From: Bacillota bacterium
GTDB lineage: Bacteria > Bacillota > DTU014
Reading direction: 5' to 3'
Length of the DNA stretch: 32,901 nt
NCBI GenBank assembly: GCA_012719595.1
Contig: JAAYAB010000034.1
Location: 1-32,901, forward strand
The position numbers were made by a program, and so were the translations under genes. The notes beneath the pieces are model-generated. The model was not told the origin of the DNA, did no database searches, and saw only the letters and a list, made by a program, of their open reading frames with translations. Position 1 is the stretch's first letter, and each line of letters starts with the position of its first letter. Positions 14,265-21,696 of this stretch are shown here, one piece after another.

Positions 14265-16190
14265 CTACCGTTTCTGCGGGACGCCTGACCGAGTCCGGAT
14301 TTCATCCGTGATCGTCTTCACGAACGACTCGACTGGGACTGATCCCCTGTCACCGTGCTCCCTCGACCTGACCGAGACGCTGCGCGAGCTCGACTCGTTG
14401 TCTCCGACAACCAGCATATACGGCACCTTCAGCAACTGGGCATCGCGTATCCTGTACCCGAGCTTCTCGTTTCTGTCGTCTACCCTGCATCTCACTCCGG
14501 CTTCGGCGAGTTCCCGGGCTACCGAATGAGCGTACGCATGATGCATATCAGTCACGGGGATCACGACAGCCTGAACCGGCGAGAGCCACACTGGAAATGC
14601 GCCTGCGTAGTGCTCGATCAGGATCCCTATGAAGCGCTCGAGGCTGCCGAACACTGTCCGATGGATCATGACAGGCCTGTGCTTGCGGCCATCCTCTCCC
14701 ACGTACGTCAGATCGAACCGCTCGGGCATGACGAAGTCGAGCTGGATGGTGCCGCACTGCCACGTCCTCCCGATGCAATCCTCCAGATGGAAGTCGATCT
14801 TCGGGCCGTAGAAGGCTCCATCGCCCTCGTTGACCCTGTAGTCGAGTCCGCGGGCCTCGAGCGCGCCCCTGAGTGCATCAGTGGCGAGATCCCAGATGTC
14901 ATCCGAGCCGATCGCGTTCTCCGGCTTCGTGCTCAATTCGACCCTATACGGGAAGCCGAATGCCCTGTAGAAGCTGTCGACCAGGTCGATCACTCCGATG
15001 ATCTCGTCCTGCACCTGGTCTCTGCGCATGTAGATGTGAGCGTCGTCCTGAGTGAATGCACGCACTCGGAAGAGCCCGTGCAGAGTGCCTGACTTCTCAT
15101 GCCTGTGGACCAGACCGAGCTCTGCACAGCGGATGGGCAGATCTCTATAGCTGTGCAGGGAGCTTTGGTACACCAGGATACCTCCGGGACAGTTCATGGG
15201 TTTCACGGCGAAGTCTTGCTCGTCGATCTGCGTGAAGTACATGTTCTCGCGATACTTCTCCCAGTGTCCGGAGTTCTCCCACAGACTCCTGTTCAGCACT
15301 ATCGGAGTCTTGATCTCAACGTATCCGGCCGCCGCATGCTTCTCGCGCCAGTAATTCACGAGTTCATTCCATACTATCACCCCGTTCGGGTGGAAGAACG
15401 GGAATCCGGGACCCTCCTCGTGAAGGCTGAACAAATCCAGATCCTTGCCCAGCTTCCTGTGGTCACGCTTCTTTGCCTCCTCCAGCCGAGCCAGATGCAC
15501 CTCGAGGTCCGAGCGTTTGGCGAACGCTGTTCCGTAGATGCGCTGAAGCATCTTGTTGCGCTCGTCGCCTCTCCAGTACGCGCCCGCGATGCTGAGGAGC
15601 TTGAACGCCTTGAGGCGTCCCGTTGATTCCAGATGAGGACCCCGGCAGAGGTCCTCGAACTCCCCCTGCGAGTAGAAGCTCACATGGTCGCCTTCGAGGT
15701 CGCTGATCAGCTCCTCTTTGTATATCTGTCCCGCGCTGCGCACCTTCTCGAGGGCGGCGCTCTTGCTCACTTCCGCTCTGGTTATTGGCAGGTTTTGTTC
15801 GACGATCCGCTGCATCTCCTTCTCGATCGCTTCGAGATCTTCCGGTGTGAACCTGTGCTCCAGGTCGAAGTCGTAGTAAAAGCCATCGTCGATTGCCGGA
15901 CCGATCGCCAGCTTCACGCCTCCGAAGAGCCGCGAGACAGCCTGCGCCATGACGTGCGCGGCGCTGTGCCTGATTACAGAAAGCGCTTCCTCTGTGTCTT
16001 CTGTAACGATCTTCACTGATGCGCCGTCCCGAGGCTGATATGAGAGATCGACCATCTCCCCGTCCACGATGCCGGCGACAGCCGCCTTTCGCAGCCGCGG
16101 GCTTATGTCGAGCGCTATCTCCCCCACGCTGATACCCTGGTTGTACTCCTTCACTGATCCGTCGGGAAGTGTGATACGCACCTGTTCCAC
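14265..16190 (-). CDS. thrS: Threonyl-tRNA synthetase
   Basis: A 641-residue class II synthetase, the normal length, that charges tRNA-Thr. Domains in order: TGS (about 1-62), an editing domain with HSAAHVMAQAV and DLCRGPH, which hydrolyses seryl-tRNA-Thr, the catalytic core with MNCPGG, RHEKSGTLHGLFRVRAF (motif 2), DDAHIY and the motif 3 region GSLERFIGILIEHYAG, and an anticodon-binding domain. The frame runs upstream into the T-box, but the GTG at 16190 has AGGAGG seven bases before it and gives the family N-terminus. It follows ytxC, as in Bacillus (dnaI-ytxC-thrS), and is controlled by the threonine T-box in front of it. Confidence 0.97.
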   Translation of the reverse strand: MEQVRITLPDGSVKEYNQGISVGEIALDISPRLRKAAVAGIVDGEMVDLSYQPRDGASVKIVTEDTEEALSVIRHSAAHVMAQAVSRLFGGVKLAIGPAIDDGFYYDFDLEHRFTPEDLEAIEKEMQRIVEQNLPITRAEVSKSAALEKVRSAGQIYKEELISDLEGDHVSFYSQGEFEDLCRGPHLESTGRLKAFKLLSIAGAYWRGDERNKMLQRIYGTAFAKRSDLEVHLARLEEAKKRDHRKLGKDLDLFSLHEEGPGFPFFHPNGVIVWNELVNYWREKHAAAGYVEIKTPIVLNRSLWENSGHWEKYRENMYFTQIDEQDFAVKPMNCPGGILVYQSSLHSYRDLPIRCAELGLVHRHEKSGTLHGLFRVRAFTQDDAHIYMRRDQVQDEIIGVIDLVDSFYRAFGFPYRVELSTKPENAIGSDDIWDLATDALRGALEARGLDYRVNEGDGAFYGPKIDFHLEDCIGRTWQCGTIQLDFVMPERFDLTYVGEDGRKHRPVMIHRTVFGSLERFIGILIEHYAGAFPVWLSPVQAVVIPVTDMHHAYAHSVARELAEAGVRCRVDDRNEKLGYRIRDAQLLKVPYMLVVGDNESSSRSVSVRSREHGDRGSVPVESFVKTITDEIRTRSGVPQKR

Positions 16191-16315
16191 TGATACTCCT
16201 CCTCCGATCCAGCGGGCCGTCCGCCCAGTAGGCCTGCGGCCGCCGGCTGTCCGATACACTGTGGGCCGCGTGCCTCCCCCGCACGGCAAGCGGCAGAAGG
16301 CTTCCCTCGCACTTA

Positions 16316-16346
16316 ACAGAAAACCCCGTCCCTGTCTGGGACGAGG
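16316..16346 (-). terminator. T-box terminator of thrS
   Basis: CCTCGTCCC and GGGACGGGG pair over nine positions with a 5-base loop (stem 16324-16346) and are followed by TTTTCT. It is the off-state structure of the T-box; the T-box bulge sequence lies just upstream. Confidence 0.88.
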
Positions 16347-16609
16347 TTCACTCGCGGTTCCACCCAACTTGCAGGCACATGAGTCCTGCCGTCTCAAGTG
16401 ATCTGTAACGGGATCCTCCGTCCGGCTTGTGCCGCGAGGGGCCTTGTCGCCGGCGGCTCGCAGGCGGTTTCGCGAAGAACTCTGCAACCGGAGGGCTTTC
16501 AGCCAGGGCCGCTCCTCTCTGTCAGTCCGATGAACCCGCTACTTGTCCTGCGTCCACGCCTTTGATCGAGTTGACGATCCAAACATATTCGTGCTGACGC
16601 TTTGTCTAC
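16319..16609 (-). promoter_or_regulatory. Threonine T-box riboswitch of thrS
   Basis: The leader senses uncharged tRNA-Thr. The stem I base is CGCAGG (16547-16552) paired with CCTGCG (16459-16464). The specifier loop between them carries AGTA (16540-16543) on one side and GAAACCG on the other, so the specifier codon reads ACC, threonine (16466-16468). The distal AGAGAG element follows. The T-box core GGGTGGAACCGCG is at 16353-16365; its TGGA can pair with a tRNA acceptor ending UCCA, consistent with the U discriminator of tRNA-Thr. A terminator follows. When uncharged tRNA-Thr binds, the antiterminator should form and thrS be transcribed. Confidence 0.95.
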
Positions 16610-16615
16610 GATCAG

Positions 16616-16643
16616 ATTACACCAGAGCACGCAGCGCTGTCAA
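16616..16643 (-). promoter_or_regulatory. Promoter of the thrS T-box transcript
   Basis: A perfect TTGACA (16638-16643) is followed by 16 bases and TGTAAT (16616-16621). The -35 box overlaps the ytxC stop codon. Transcription should begin near 16609, just before the T-box. Confidence 0.65.
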
Positions 16644-17659
16644 TGCCCGCCGTCAAACAGGCGGCAGCACGAACACCCGTCACATATCACAATTCGGCCT
16701 CTGAAAACGCTGACTGTGTTCTCGAACAGGAGGCGCGCGCCTCTCATGCATATTAGAACCCGTGCCGGCGCAACTGCGATGAGAAGCCCGATCAAAACGT
16801 CCTCGGCGCTGAAGTCGCCATCGACCAGATCATCCACGCCCTCGAGAAGGCCGTCCGTATCGATCAAGCCGCCGAGGGCGTCATAGAACCGAAGGTATCC
16901 GTCGCGGTTCCGAATTACGGTCACAGACTCCGTGCGAGGCCGCTGGACCTCTGCGAAGTACCGCAGCAACTCGATGAACTCGGTCCGCTGCTGGTCGAGA
17001 AGGAATCTGTCGATCGCGCGATAGACTGCATTGCGCAGCCGCACGAGGTAGCCCTTGAGCCGGAAACGCAGAAACCCCTCAATCGACAGTATGTCGCTGG
17101 CGGTCAGGTACTCGTAGAGCGCGATAAAGACGTGATCGACCCTGATGGTGCCAGACGCCGGTCCCCTATCTGAACAGCCGAGGCATGCCCGGATCTCTGT
17201 GTCGGCCTGTTCGTCGCTGTTCAGCAGGTACTCCTCACACATCTCGCCCGCGTACGCCTGCCGAATTGCCTCGTCCAGAATCACTGCACGCTCTCTGCCA
17301 GCGAGCGCGAAGCCAATGCCGCGGACAACAGAGGCCATGAAGTCCACAGCCGCACGTTCCCTGATCACCCGCGCCAGAGCAGAGGCTAGGCAGAGTCCGA
17401 CCAGCGACTTTGCTTCGCCCTCAAGCGCTCTCGCGGGCGGGTAGTCATCATCAGGTGTCGCTGCGTCGGCATCCGGTACCCATCTGTTGACCTGCCTGAG
17501 ATGGATCTTGCAGTCATGCAGCCATTCCACTCTGACTGTAGTGCCGTCGGACTGCCACTGCGTGTGAATCGAGACAGACGACAGCAACTCTGACTGAGCA
17601 GACAACAAGTCCACAAGATAGCCGGCGTGTTCGCCGGCGTCAATCTCAATGACGTGCAA
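16640..17659 (-). CDS. ytxC: Sporulation protein YtxC
   Basis: A 339-residue protein matching the YtxC family of spore formers, named from Bacillus and of unknown biochemistry. Position supports the call: in Bacillus ytxC sits directly before thrS, as here. Visible parts are the stretch HVFIALYEYLTASDILSIEGFLRFRLKGYLVRLRNAVYRAIDRFLLDQQRTEFIELLRYFAEVQ (typical of the family), a central acidic region and a C-terminal IVICDGCSCCRLFDGGH with four cysteines nearby. The start is a TTG at 17659 with AGGAGGAG upstream; there is no ATG alternative nearby. In Bacillus dnaB and dnaI precede it, here an exported TPR gene does. Confidence 0.8.
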   Translation of the reverse strand: MHVIEIDAGEHAGYLVDLLSAQSELLSSVSIHTQWQSDGTTVRVEWLHDCKIHLRQVNRWVPDADAATPDDDYPPARALEGEAKSLVGLCLASALARVIRERAAVDFMASVVRGIGFALAGRERAVILDEAIRQAYAGEMCEEYLLNSDEQADTEIRACLGCSDRGPASGTIRVDHVFIALYEYLTASDILSIEGFLRFRLKGYLVRLRNAVYRAIDRFLLDQQRTEFIELLRYFAEVQRPRTESVTVIRNRDGYLRFYDALGGLIDTDGLLEGVDDLVDGDFSAEDVLIGLLIAVAPARVLICMRGARLLFENTVSVFRGRIVICDGCSCCRLFDGGH

Positions 17660-17713
17660 CAGGATACTCCTCCTGCACGCCGTAGTATGTGTCCTTGCAT
17701 TTTCATCTATACG

Positions 17714-17741
17714 AATAAGCCCCGGAGCAGGACTCCGGGGC
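17714..17741 (-). terminator. Probable terminator after the TPR gene
   Basis: GCCCCGGAG and CTCCGGGGC form a perfect 9-bp stem (17719-17727 and 17733-17741) with a 5-base loop. On the minus strand it is followed by TTATTCG, a weak T-run. It lies between the TPR gene and ytxC. Confidence 0.65.
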
Positions 17742-17777
17742 GATCTGCTGCATCGCGAAAGCCTGGCATCGAGGAGG

Positions 17778-19043
17778 TTACTTCAGCCTGTTGTACAGCT
17801 CCCAAGCTGCCTCGTTTGAGGGATCGATCTGAACTGACTTCTGCGCCGCAGTGCGGGCCGCTGCAACGTCACCCTGCATCTCACGAGTTCTTGCAAGGAG
17901 CAGGTACGCATAAGCATCGCCTGCATAGATCTCGATTGCCTCCTCGAGATACACGCTCGCCTTGTCGGGATTGGACGCTGCCAGGTGAGCAGAGGCCAGG
18001 TCCAGCCTGATGTTGAAATGCCCGGGACGGAGCCAGAGTGCGGACTCAAAAGCCTTTATCGCGCCGTCCACATCCCCAAGAGCAAGTTGCGCTCTGCCCA
18101 GAACTACATGACCGTCGAAGTGCTTCGGGTATCGAGAAACCAGATCAGCGGCTATAGCTCGCGCTCTCTGAGCATCTCCTGCATTGAGCAGGGCAAGGCT
18201 CATCTTGTACTGGGCAGCCAGTGAGCCGCCGGGGCCGACGGACGCGGATTGGTAGCTGTCAGCTGCATCCTCGAAGTCGCCCAACGAGAAGAACGCGTCG
18301 CCCAACGCCATGTAGATCTGTGAATCGTAAGGCCTCATCACACTTGCGGCGATCAGAGCTTCGAGCGCTTCATCGGCCCGGCCTAGGCGGAGAAGAGCAA
18401 GTCCCAGGTTCAGGTGAGCATCCGCGAATCCAGGACTCGAGTTCGCGACCTCGAGCATCGCCTGTGCGGCCTCTTCATACCTTCCCAGCTCCAGGAGGGC
18501 CAGCCCAGTGTAGAAACGAAGCCCAATCGCATCTGGCATGTGCGCAGCAGCGGTCTCAAAGTGCGGCAAGGCCTTGCCGGGATTTGATGAATCGAACCTG
18601 CCCGACAGATTCAGGTAGGCACACCCCAGAGCGAAGTGTTCCAGAGCATAGTACGGAGACGTTGCGGCTGCCGCTTGCACGACCGCTTCGGCATCCGAAA
18701 GCCTCTTCACCGCGCACAGCGCCAAGACCTTGTAGTAGTCAGCTCTGGGCGCAGCCTCTTCAGACACGCCCACCAATTCCAACCTGTCGAGTGCTGCGCC
18801 GTACTGCCCCGCCAGCAGGAGCATCGAGACCTCGTCGAGGCCCGAACTCGGCACTCCGATCGCGATTCCCGAATCCGCAGGCAGGGCTCCACCGAATTCG
18901 GACGCCGCAGACCCTCTCAGAACTTCATATGGCATCAGCTCAGACTCAACCGCATGTGCAACCGGGGTTACAAGAGACAAAGAGAAGAGCAGTACCAGCA
19001 TCATTGAGACAACTCCGGATCGTCGGACGCCTTGGCTCCGCAT
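17778..19043 (-). CDS. Exported tetratricopeptide-repeat protein
   Basis: A 421-residue protein with a signal peptide (basic start, then VSMMLVLLFSLSLVTPVAHA; likely cleavage after AHA). Most of the mature part is tetratricopeptide repeats, about eight to ten, with the usual pattern of small residues at fixed places (for example YTGLALLELGRYEEAAQAM and ALGDAFFSLGDFEDAADSY). TPRs hold other proteins; no enzyme domain is present. The ATG at 19043 has GGAGG ten bases upstream. It is 29 bp behind another exported protein and a terminator hairpin follows it, so the two genes probably form one unit. I do not recognise an orthologue with known function. Confidence 0.75.
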   Translation of the reverse strand: MRSQGVRRSGVVSMMLVLLFSLSLVTPVAHAVESELMPYEVLRGSAASEFGGALPADSGIAIGVPSSGLDEVSMLLLAGQYGAALDRLELVGVSEEAAPRADYYKVLALCAVKRLSDAEAVVQAAAATSPYYALEHFALGCAYLNLSGRFDSSNPGKALPHFETAAAHMPDAIGLRFYTGLALLELGRYEEAAQAMLEVANSSPGFADAHLNLGLALLRLGRADEALEALIAASVMRPYDSQIYMALGDAFFSLGDFEDAADSYQSASVGPGGSLAAQYKMSLALLNAGDAQRARAIAADLVSRYPKHFDGHVVLGRAQLALGDVDGAIKAFESALWLRPGHFNIRLDLASAHLAASNPDKASVYLEEAIEIYAGDAYAYLLLARTREMQGDVAAARTAAQKSVQIDPSNEAAWELYNRLK

Positions 19044-19072
19044 GCCACATGCACCTCCCTGCAACTTAGGAT

Positions 19073-19765
19073 CTACCGATCAATACGCTCTCCGAGACCG
19101 TCAATCTCATGCTCACCGACAATCCTCACGTGATAGGAGTCCACAAGACGCTCCCCTGGATAGCCGAGAGCCTCTCCGTCAAGGACTCTGACAGAGATCA
19201 CTATGCGCTTGTCTGCGTAGGACGTGCCGAACACCTCGCTCAAACTCTCGGTGTCTAGCAAGTATGTAATGACTGACCCAGTAACCTGGGATCCGAGGCT
19301 CCTTAGCTCGGTGGGCCTGCTGTGGATTGAGACAGCCTTGACTATGCCCATCGTGTCTGCGAAGTACAGCGGGAGATCCTCCAGCCGGATGTACTTGTCT
19401 GCCTCCACCCTGTACTCCGAAACGAGAAATCCTGGTGTGAATCTGCCCTTTGAGTAATCAGGAACGTAGCCCACGTAGTACTTGATGATGACCCCGTTTT
19501 TGACGTCTATGATGCCGTCATTTCCCTGCTCCGTAGGATTGGCAGCTGAAAAGGCCTCCCACTCTGTAAAACTGAACACTTGGCCGTCCGCGCCTGCCTC
19601 GACAAAGCTCGGAGCGCCGAACACTTCGTAGACGTTATCGTTCGACAGCCCGATGATCGTGCCACCGATCCCGCTCCCGCCGACGGGAGCCGCTGCCGCC
19701 AGTGCCGCCGTGCCCACAGCCAGCACCAGCATCACGCAGCTGAGAAACCGCAAGAACCTCGCCAT
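19073..19765 (-). CDS. Exported protein of unknown function
   Basis: A 230-residue protein that I do not recognise. It has a signal peptide (RFLRFLSCVMLVLAVGTAALA) with likely cleavage near ALA-AAA. The mature part starts with a glycine-rich stretch (GGSGIGGTIIGL) and then alternates short strands and aromatic residues (NDNVYEVFGAPSFVE, VIIKYYVGYVPDYSK), without cysteines or known catalytic motifs. The length and the VYEVFGAPS segment recall small beta-fold outer-layer proteins such as BamE, but that is only a loose resemblance. The ATG at 19765 has GAGGTGG six bases before it; the frame is open upstream into tRNA terminator sequence. It lies just before the exported TPR gene. Confidence 0.65.
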   Translation of the reverse strand: MARFLRFLSCVMLVLAVGTAALAAAAPVGGSGIGGTIIGLSNDNVYEVFGAPSFVEAGADGQVFSFTEWEAFSAANPTEQGNDGIIDVKNGVIIKYYVGYVPDYSKGRFTPGFLVSEYRVEADKYIRLEDLPLYFADTMGIVKAVSIHSRPTELRSLGSQVTGSVITYLLDTESLSEVFGTSYADKRIVISVRVLDGEALGYPGERLVDSYHVRIVGEHEIDGLGERIDR

Positions 19766-19929
19766 TACGTCCCACCTCAACACAAACACGATTGGAAAAG
19801 ACGCGCAAATACAACCAAGAAACGTACCGTCTTGTAGTTCGACACGCTGACAAGCATCTCCTGCTGAAATACACGGCGTGACGCTGCTCAGAGAGTCGCT
19901 GACGCGGCGAATGGCGTCGGAATAGACCT

Positions 19930-19976
19930 GTCGCGAAGAAAACAGAAGGCAGATGCGCATTCGCATCTGCCTTCTG

Positions 19977-19977
<1 letters not shown>
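19930..19977 (-). terminator. Terminator of the tRNA operon
   Basis: A perfect 16-bp inverted repeat, ACAGAAGGCAGATGCG (minus strand, 19942-19957 and 19962-19977) with a 4-base loop, followed by TTTTCTTC. The stem begins at the last A of the encoded CCA of tRNA-Val(GAC), so the stop signal directly abuts the mature tRNA end. Confidence 0.92.
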
Positions 19978-20053
<76 letters not shown>

Positions 20054-20067
20054 TCGTCAAGCAGCAC

Positions 20068-20142
20068 TGGAGGCGACACCCGGATTCGAACCGGGGAATA
20101 GCGGTTTTGCAGACCGCTGCCTTGCCACTTGGCTATGTCGCC
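20068..20142 (-). tRNA. tRNA-Cys (GCA)
   Basis: Acceptor stem GGCGACA/TGTCGCC, anticodon loop CTGCAAA giving GCA, T-arm GGTTCGAATCC, discriminator T and encoded CCA. It reads TGC and TGT. Confidence 0.96.
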
Positions 20143-20178
20143 ACAGACCAGCACCCGAACTCGGGCTGCTAAAAGAGA

Positions 20179-20253
20179 TGGAGCGGACGACGGGATTTGA
20201 ACCCGCGACCCTCGCCTTGGCAAGGCGATGCTCTACCGCTGAGCCACGTCCGC
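20179..20253 (-). tRNA. tRNA-Gly (GCC)
   Basis: Acceptor stem GCGGACG/CGTCCGC, anticodon loop TTGCCAA giving GCC, T-arm GGTTCAAATCC, discriminator T and encoded CCA. It reads GGC and GGT. Confidence 0.96.
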
Positions 20254-20260
20254 ACCTTGC

Positions 20261-20336
<76 letters not shown>

Positions 20337-20341
20337 AAGAA

Positions 20342-20418
20342 TGGCGGAAGCGACGGGAGTCGAACCCGCGATCTCCTGCGTGACAGGCAGGCATGTTAGA
20401 CCACTACACCACGCCTCC
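20342..20418 (-). tRNA. tRNA-Asp (GTC)
   Basis: Acceptor stem GGAGGCG/CGCTTCC with one G-U pair, anticodon loop CTGTCAC giving GTC, T-arm GGTTCGACTCC, discriminator G as expected for aspartate, and encoded CCA. Confidence 0.96.
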
Positions 20419-20485
20419 GGGTATTATGCAGCCACTCGAGTCACGTCTTATCTTAGCGTAACCGACAGCGAGCTGTCAAGACCGT

Positions 20486-20561
20486 TGGTGGGCGAAACAG
20501 GACTCGAACCTGTGACCCCCTGCGTGTAAGGCAGGTGCTCTCCCAGCTGAGCTATTCGCCC
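20486..20561 (-). tRNA. tRNA-Val (TAC)
   Basis: Acceptor stem GGGCGAA/TTCGCCC, anticodon loop CTTACAC giving TAC, T-arm GGTTCGAGTCC, discriminator A and encoded CCA. It is the first tRNA after the promoter and complements tRNA-Val(GAC) for GTA and GTG. Confidence 0.96.
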
Positions 20562-20597
20562 CGGCAAGCGCCCGCTCATCGTCGGGACGCAATAACT

Positions 20598-20626
20598 AGT
20601 ATACAGAAACCCGTCTGCCGAGTCAA
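20598..20626 (-). promoter_or_regulatory. Strong promoter of the tRNA operon
   Basis: On the minus strand TTGACT (20621-20626), exactly 17 bases, then TATACT (20598-20603). Five of six -35 bases and five of six -10 bases match the sigma-A consensus. Transcription should start about 30 bases before tRNA-Val(TAC). Confidence 0.88.
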
Positions 20627-20682
20627 CCGCTGCTTTGGACCGTATCACCGCTTACGTGGCGATCGCCCCGGCGCACCTTGCT

Positions 20683-21567
20683 CTAGATTCGATCGGCAGG
20701 ACAGGCGACACCTATGCTGTGCCCCGAGACTCTGAACTCGATCGGGCACACTGTCACTACCTCGCCGTCGGCCTGGCACTGCACTGGCGCATCGGTCTCC
20801 ACTGTCACACAACTGCCTCGCCGCATCTCCACATGTGGATTCGTGACATGAGTGCCTGAGTAGATCTTTGGCAGAGCTGCCACTAAACTTACTCGCGGCA
20901 TCGCGCTGACGATGCATATGTCAAACAGGCCGTCAGCAGGATCGGCCTCAGGGGCGATCATCATCCCGCAGCCGTAGAAACGGCCGTTGGCAACAGCAAT
21001 GAGGAACGCCCGGCGGGAGATCCACTCTCCATCTATGCAGATGCGGAAGTTCCTCGGTCTGTACGCGCACAGCTCCACGAGCACGGATGTCAGATACGAG
21101 AGCCGCCCTCCGAGAAACCGCAGTCTGCCGGCCGCGAGGGCGGCAACCTCCGCATCAAACCCGCAGCCTGCGACGTTTATGTAGACGATCCCGCCGAGTT
21201 CGCCCACATTGACCCGGGCGACATGTGCCCCCAGAGCGACATCCAATGCTGCGAGGGGATCCTTCGGCAGGCCCATCGTACGGGAGAAGTCATTACCCGA
21301 GCCTGCAGGCACCACGCCTAGATCGATGCCTGTGCTCAAAGCGCCCTGGACGACCTCTCTCAAGGTTCCGTCGCCACCGATCGCCAGGGCCCTGGTGAAA
21401 CCCGAGTCTGCGGCTTCCCGAGCGATGGAGATCGCGTGACCTGGGCGCTCAGTCCAGACGATCGTGTGCTCCACGCCGAGGAGGTTGAGTCTCTCCTGAA
21501 GTGCCGGCCATATGGTTCGCGAATAACCTTTTCCTGAGATGGGATTGGCGATGATCAGCAGTCTCAT
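20683..21567 (-). CDS. Diacylglycerol kinase family lipid kinase
   Basis: A 294-residue protein of the DagK/YegS/BmrU family, which phosphorylates diacylglycerol or related lipids with ATP, recycling diacylglycerol to phosphatidate for phospholipid and teichoic-acid metabolism. Evidence: N-terminal MRLLIIANPISGKGYS, nucleotide-binding GGDGT (64-68), PAGSGNDFSR (87-96), and the C-terminal YGCGMMIAPEADPADGLFDICIV segment of the family. Length is normal. The ATG has only a weak ribosome site. It lies 129 bp after the C11 lipoprotein gene and next to the tRNA promoter. Which lipid it uses cannot be told from the sequence. Confidence 0.9.
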   Translation of the reverse strand: MRLLIIANPISGKGYSRTIWPALQERLNLLGVEHTIVWTERPGHAISIAREAADSGFTRALAIGGDGTLREVVQGALSTGIDLGVVPAGSGNDFSRTMGLPKDPLAALDVALGAHVARVNVGELGGIVYINVAGCGFDAEVAALAAGRLRFLGGRLSYLTSVLVELCAYRPRNFRICIDGEWISRRAFLIAVANGRFYGCGMMIAPEADPADGLFDICIVSAMPRVSLVAALPKIYSGTHVTNPHVEMRRGSCVTVETDAPVQCQADGEVVTVCPIEFRVSGHSIGVACPADRI

Positions 21568-21696
21568 TGTATGTCCAGCTCAAGCTGTCCTGGTGCGGAA
21601 AGCGTCGGCCCGATCCACCTCCTCCTCACGTGGCGTGCTGCGCGCCTGCCTGCACTGCGAAGTGCTCTCAGCCGCCTGCTAGGCGCGTCTCAGCCG

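Noticed and set aside
16191-16487. Long N-terminal extension of thrS (about 100 residues)
   Set aside because: It translates the T-box and terminator; the GTG at 16190 has an AGGAGG site and gives the usual protein length.
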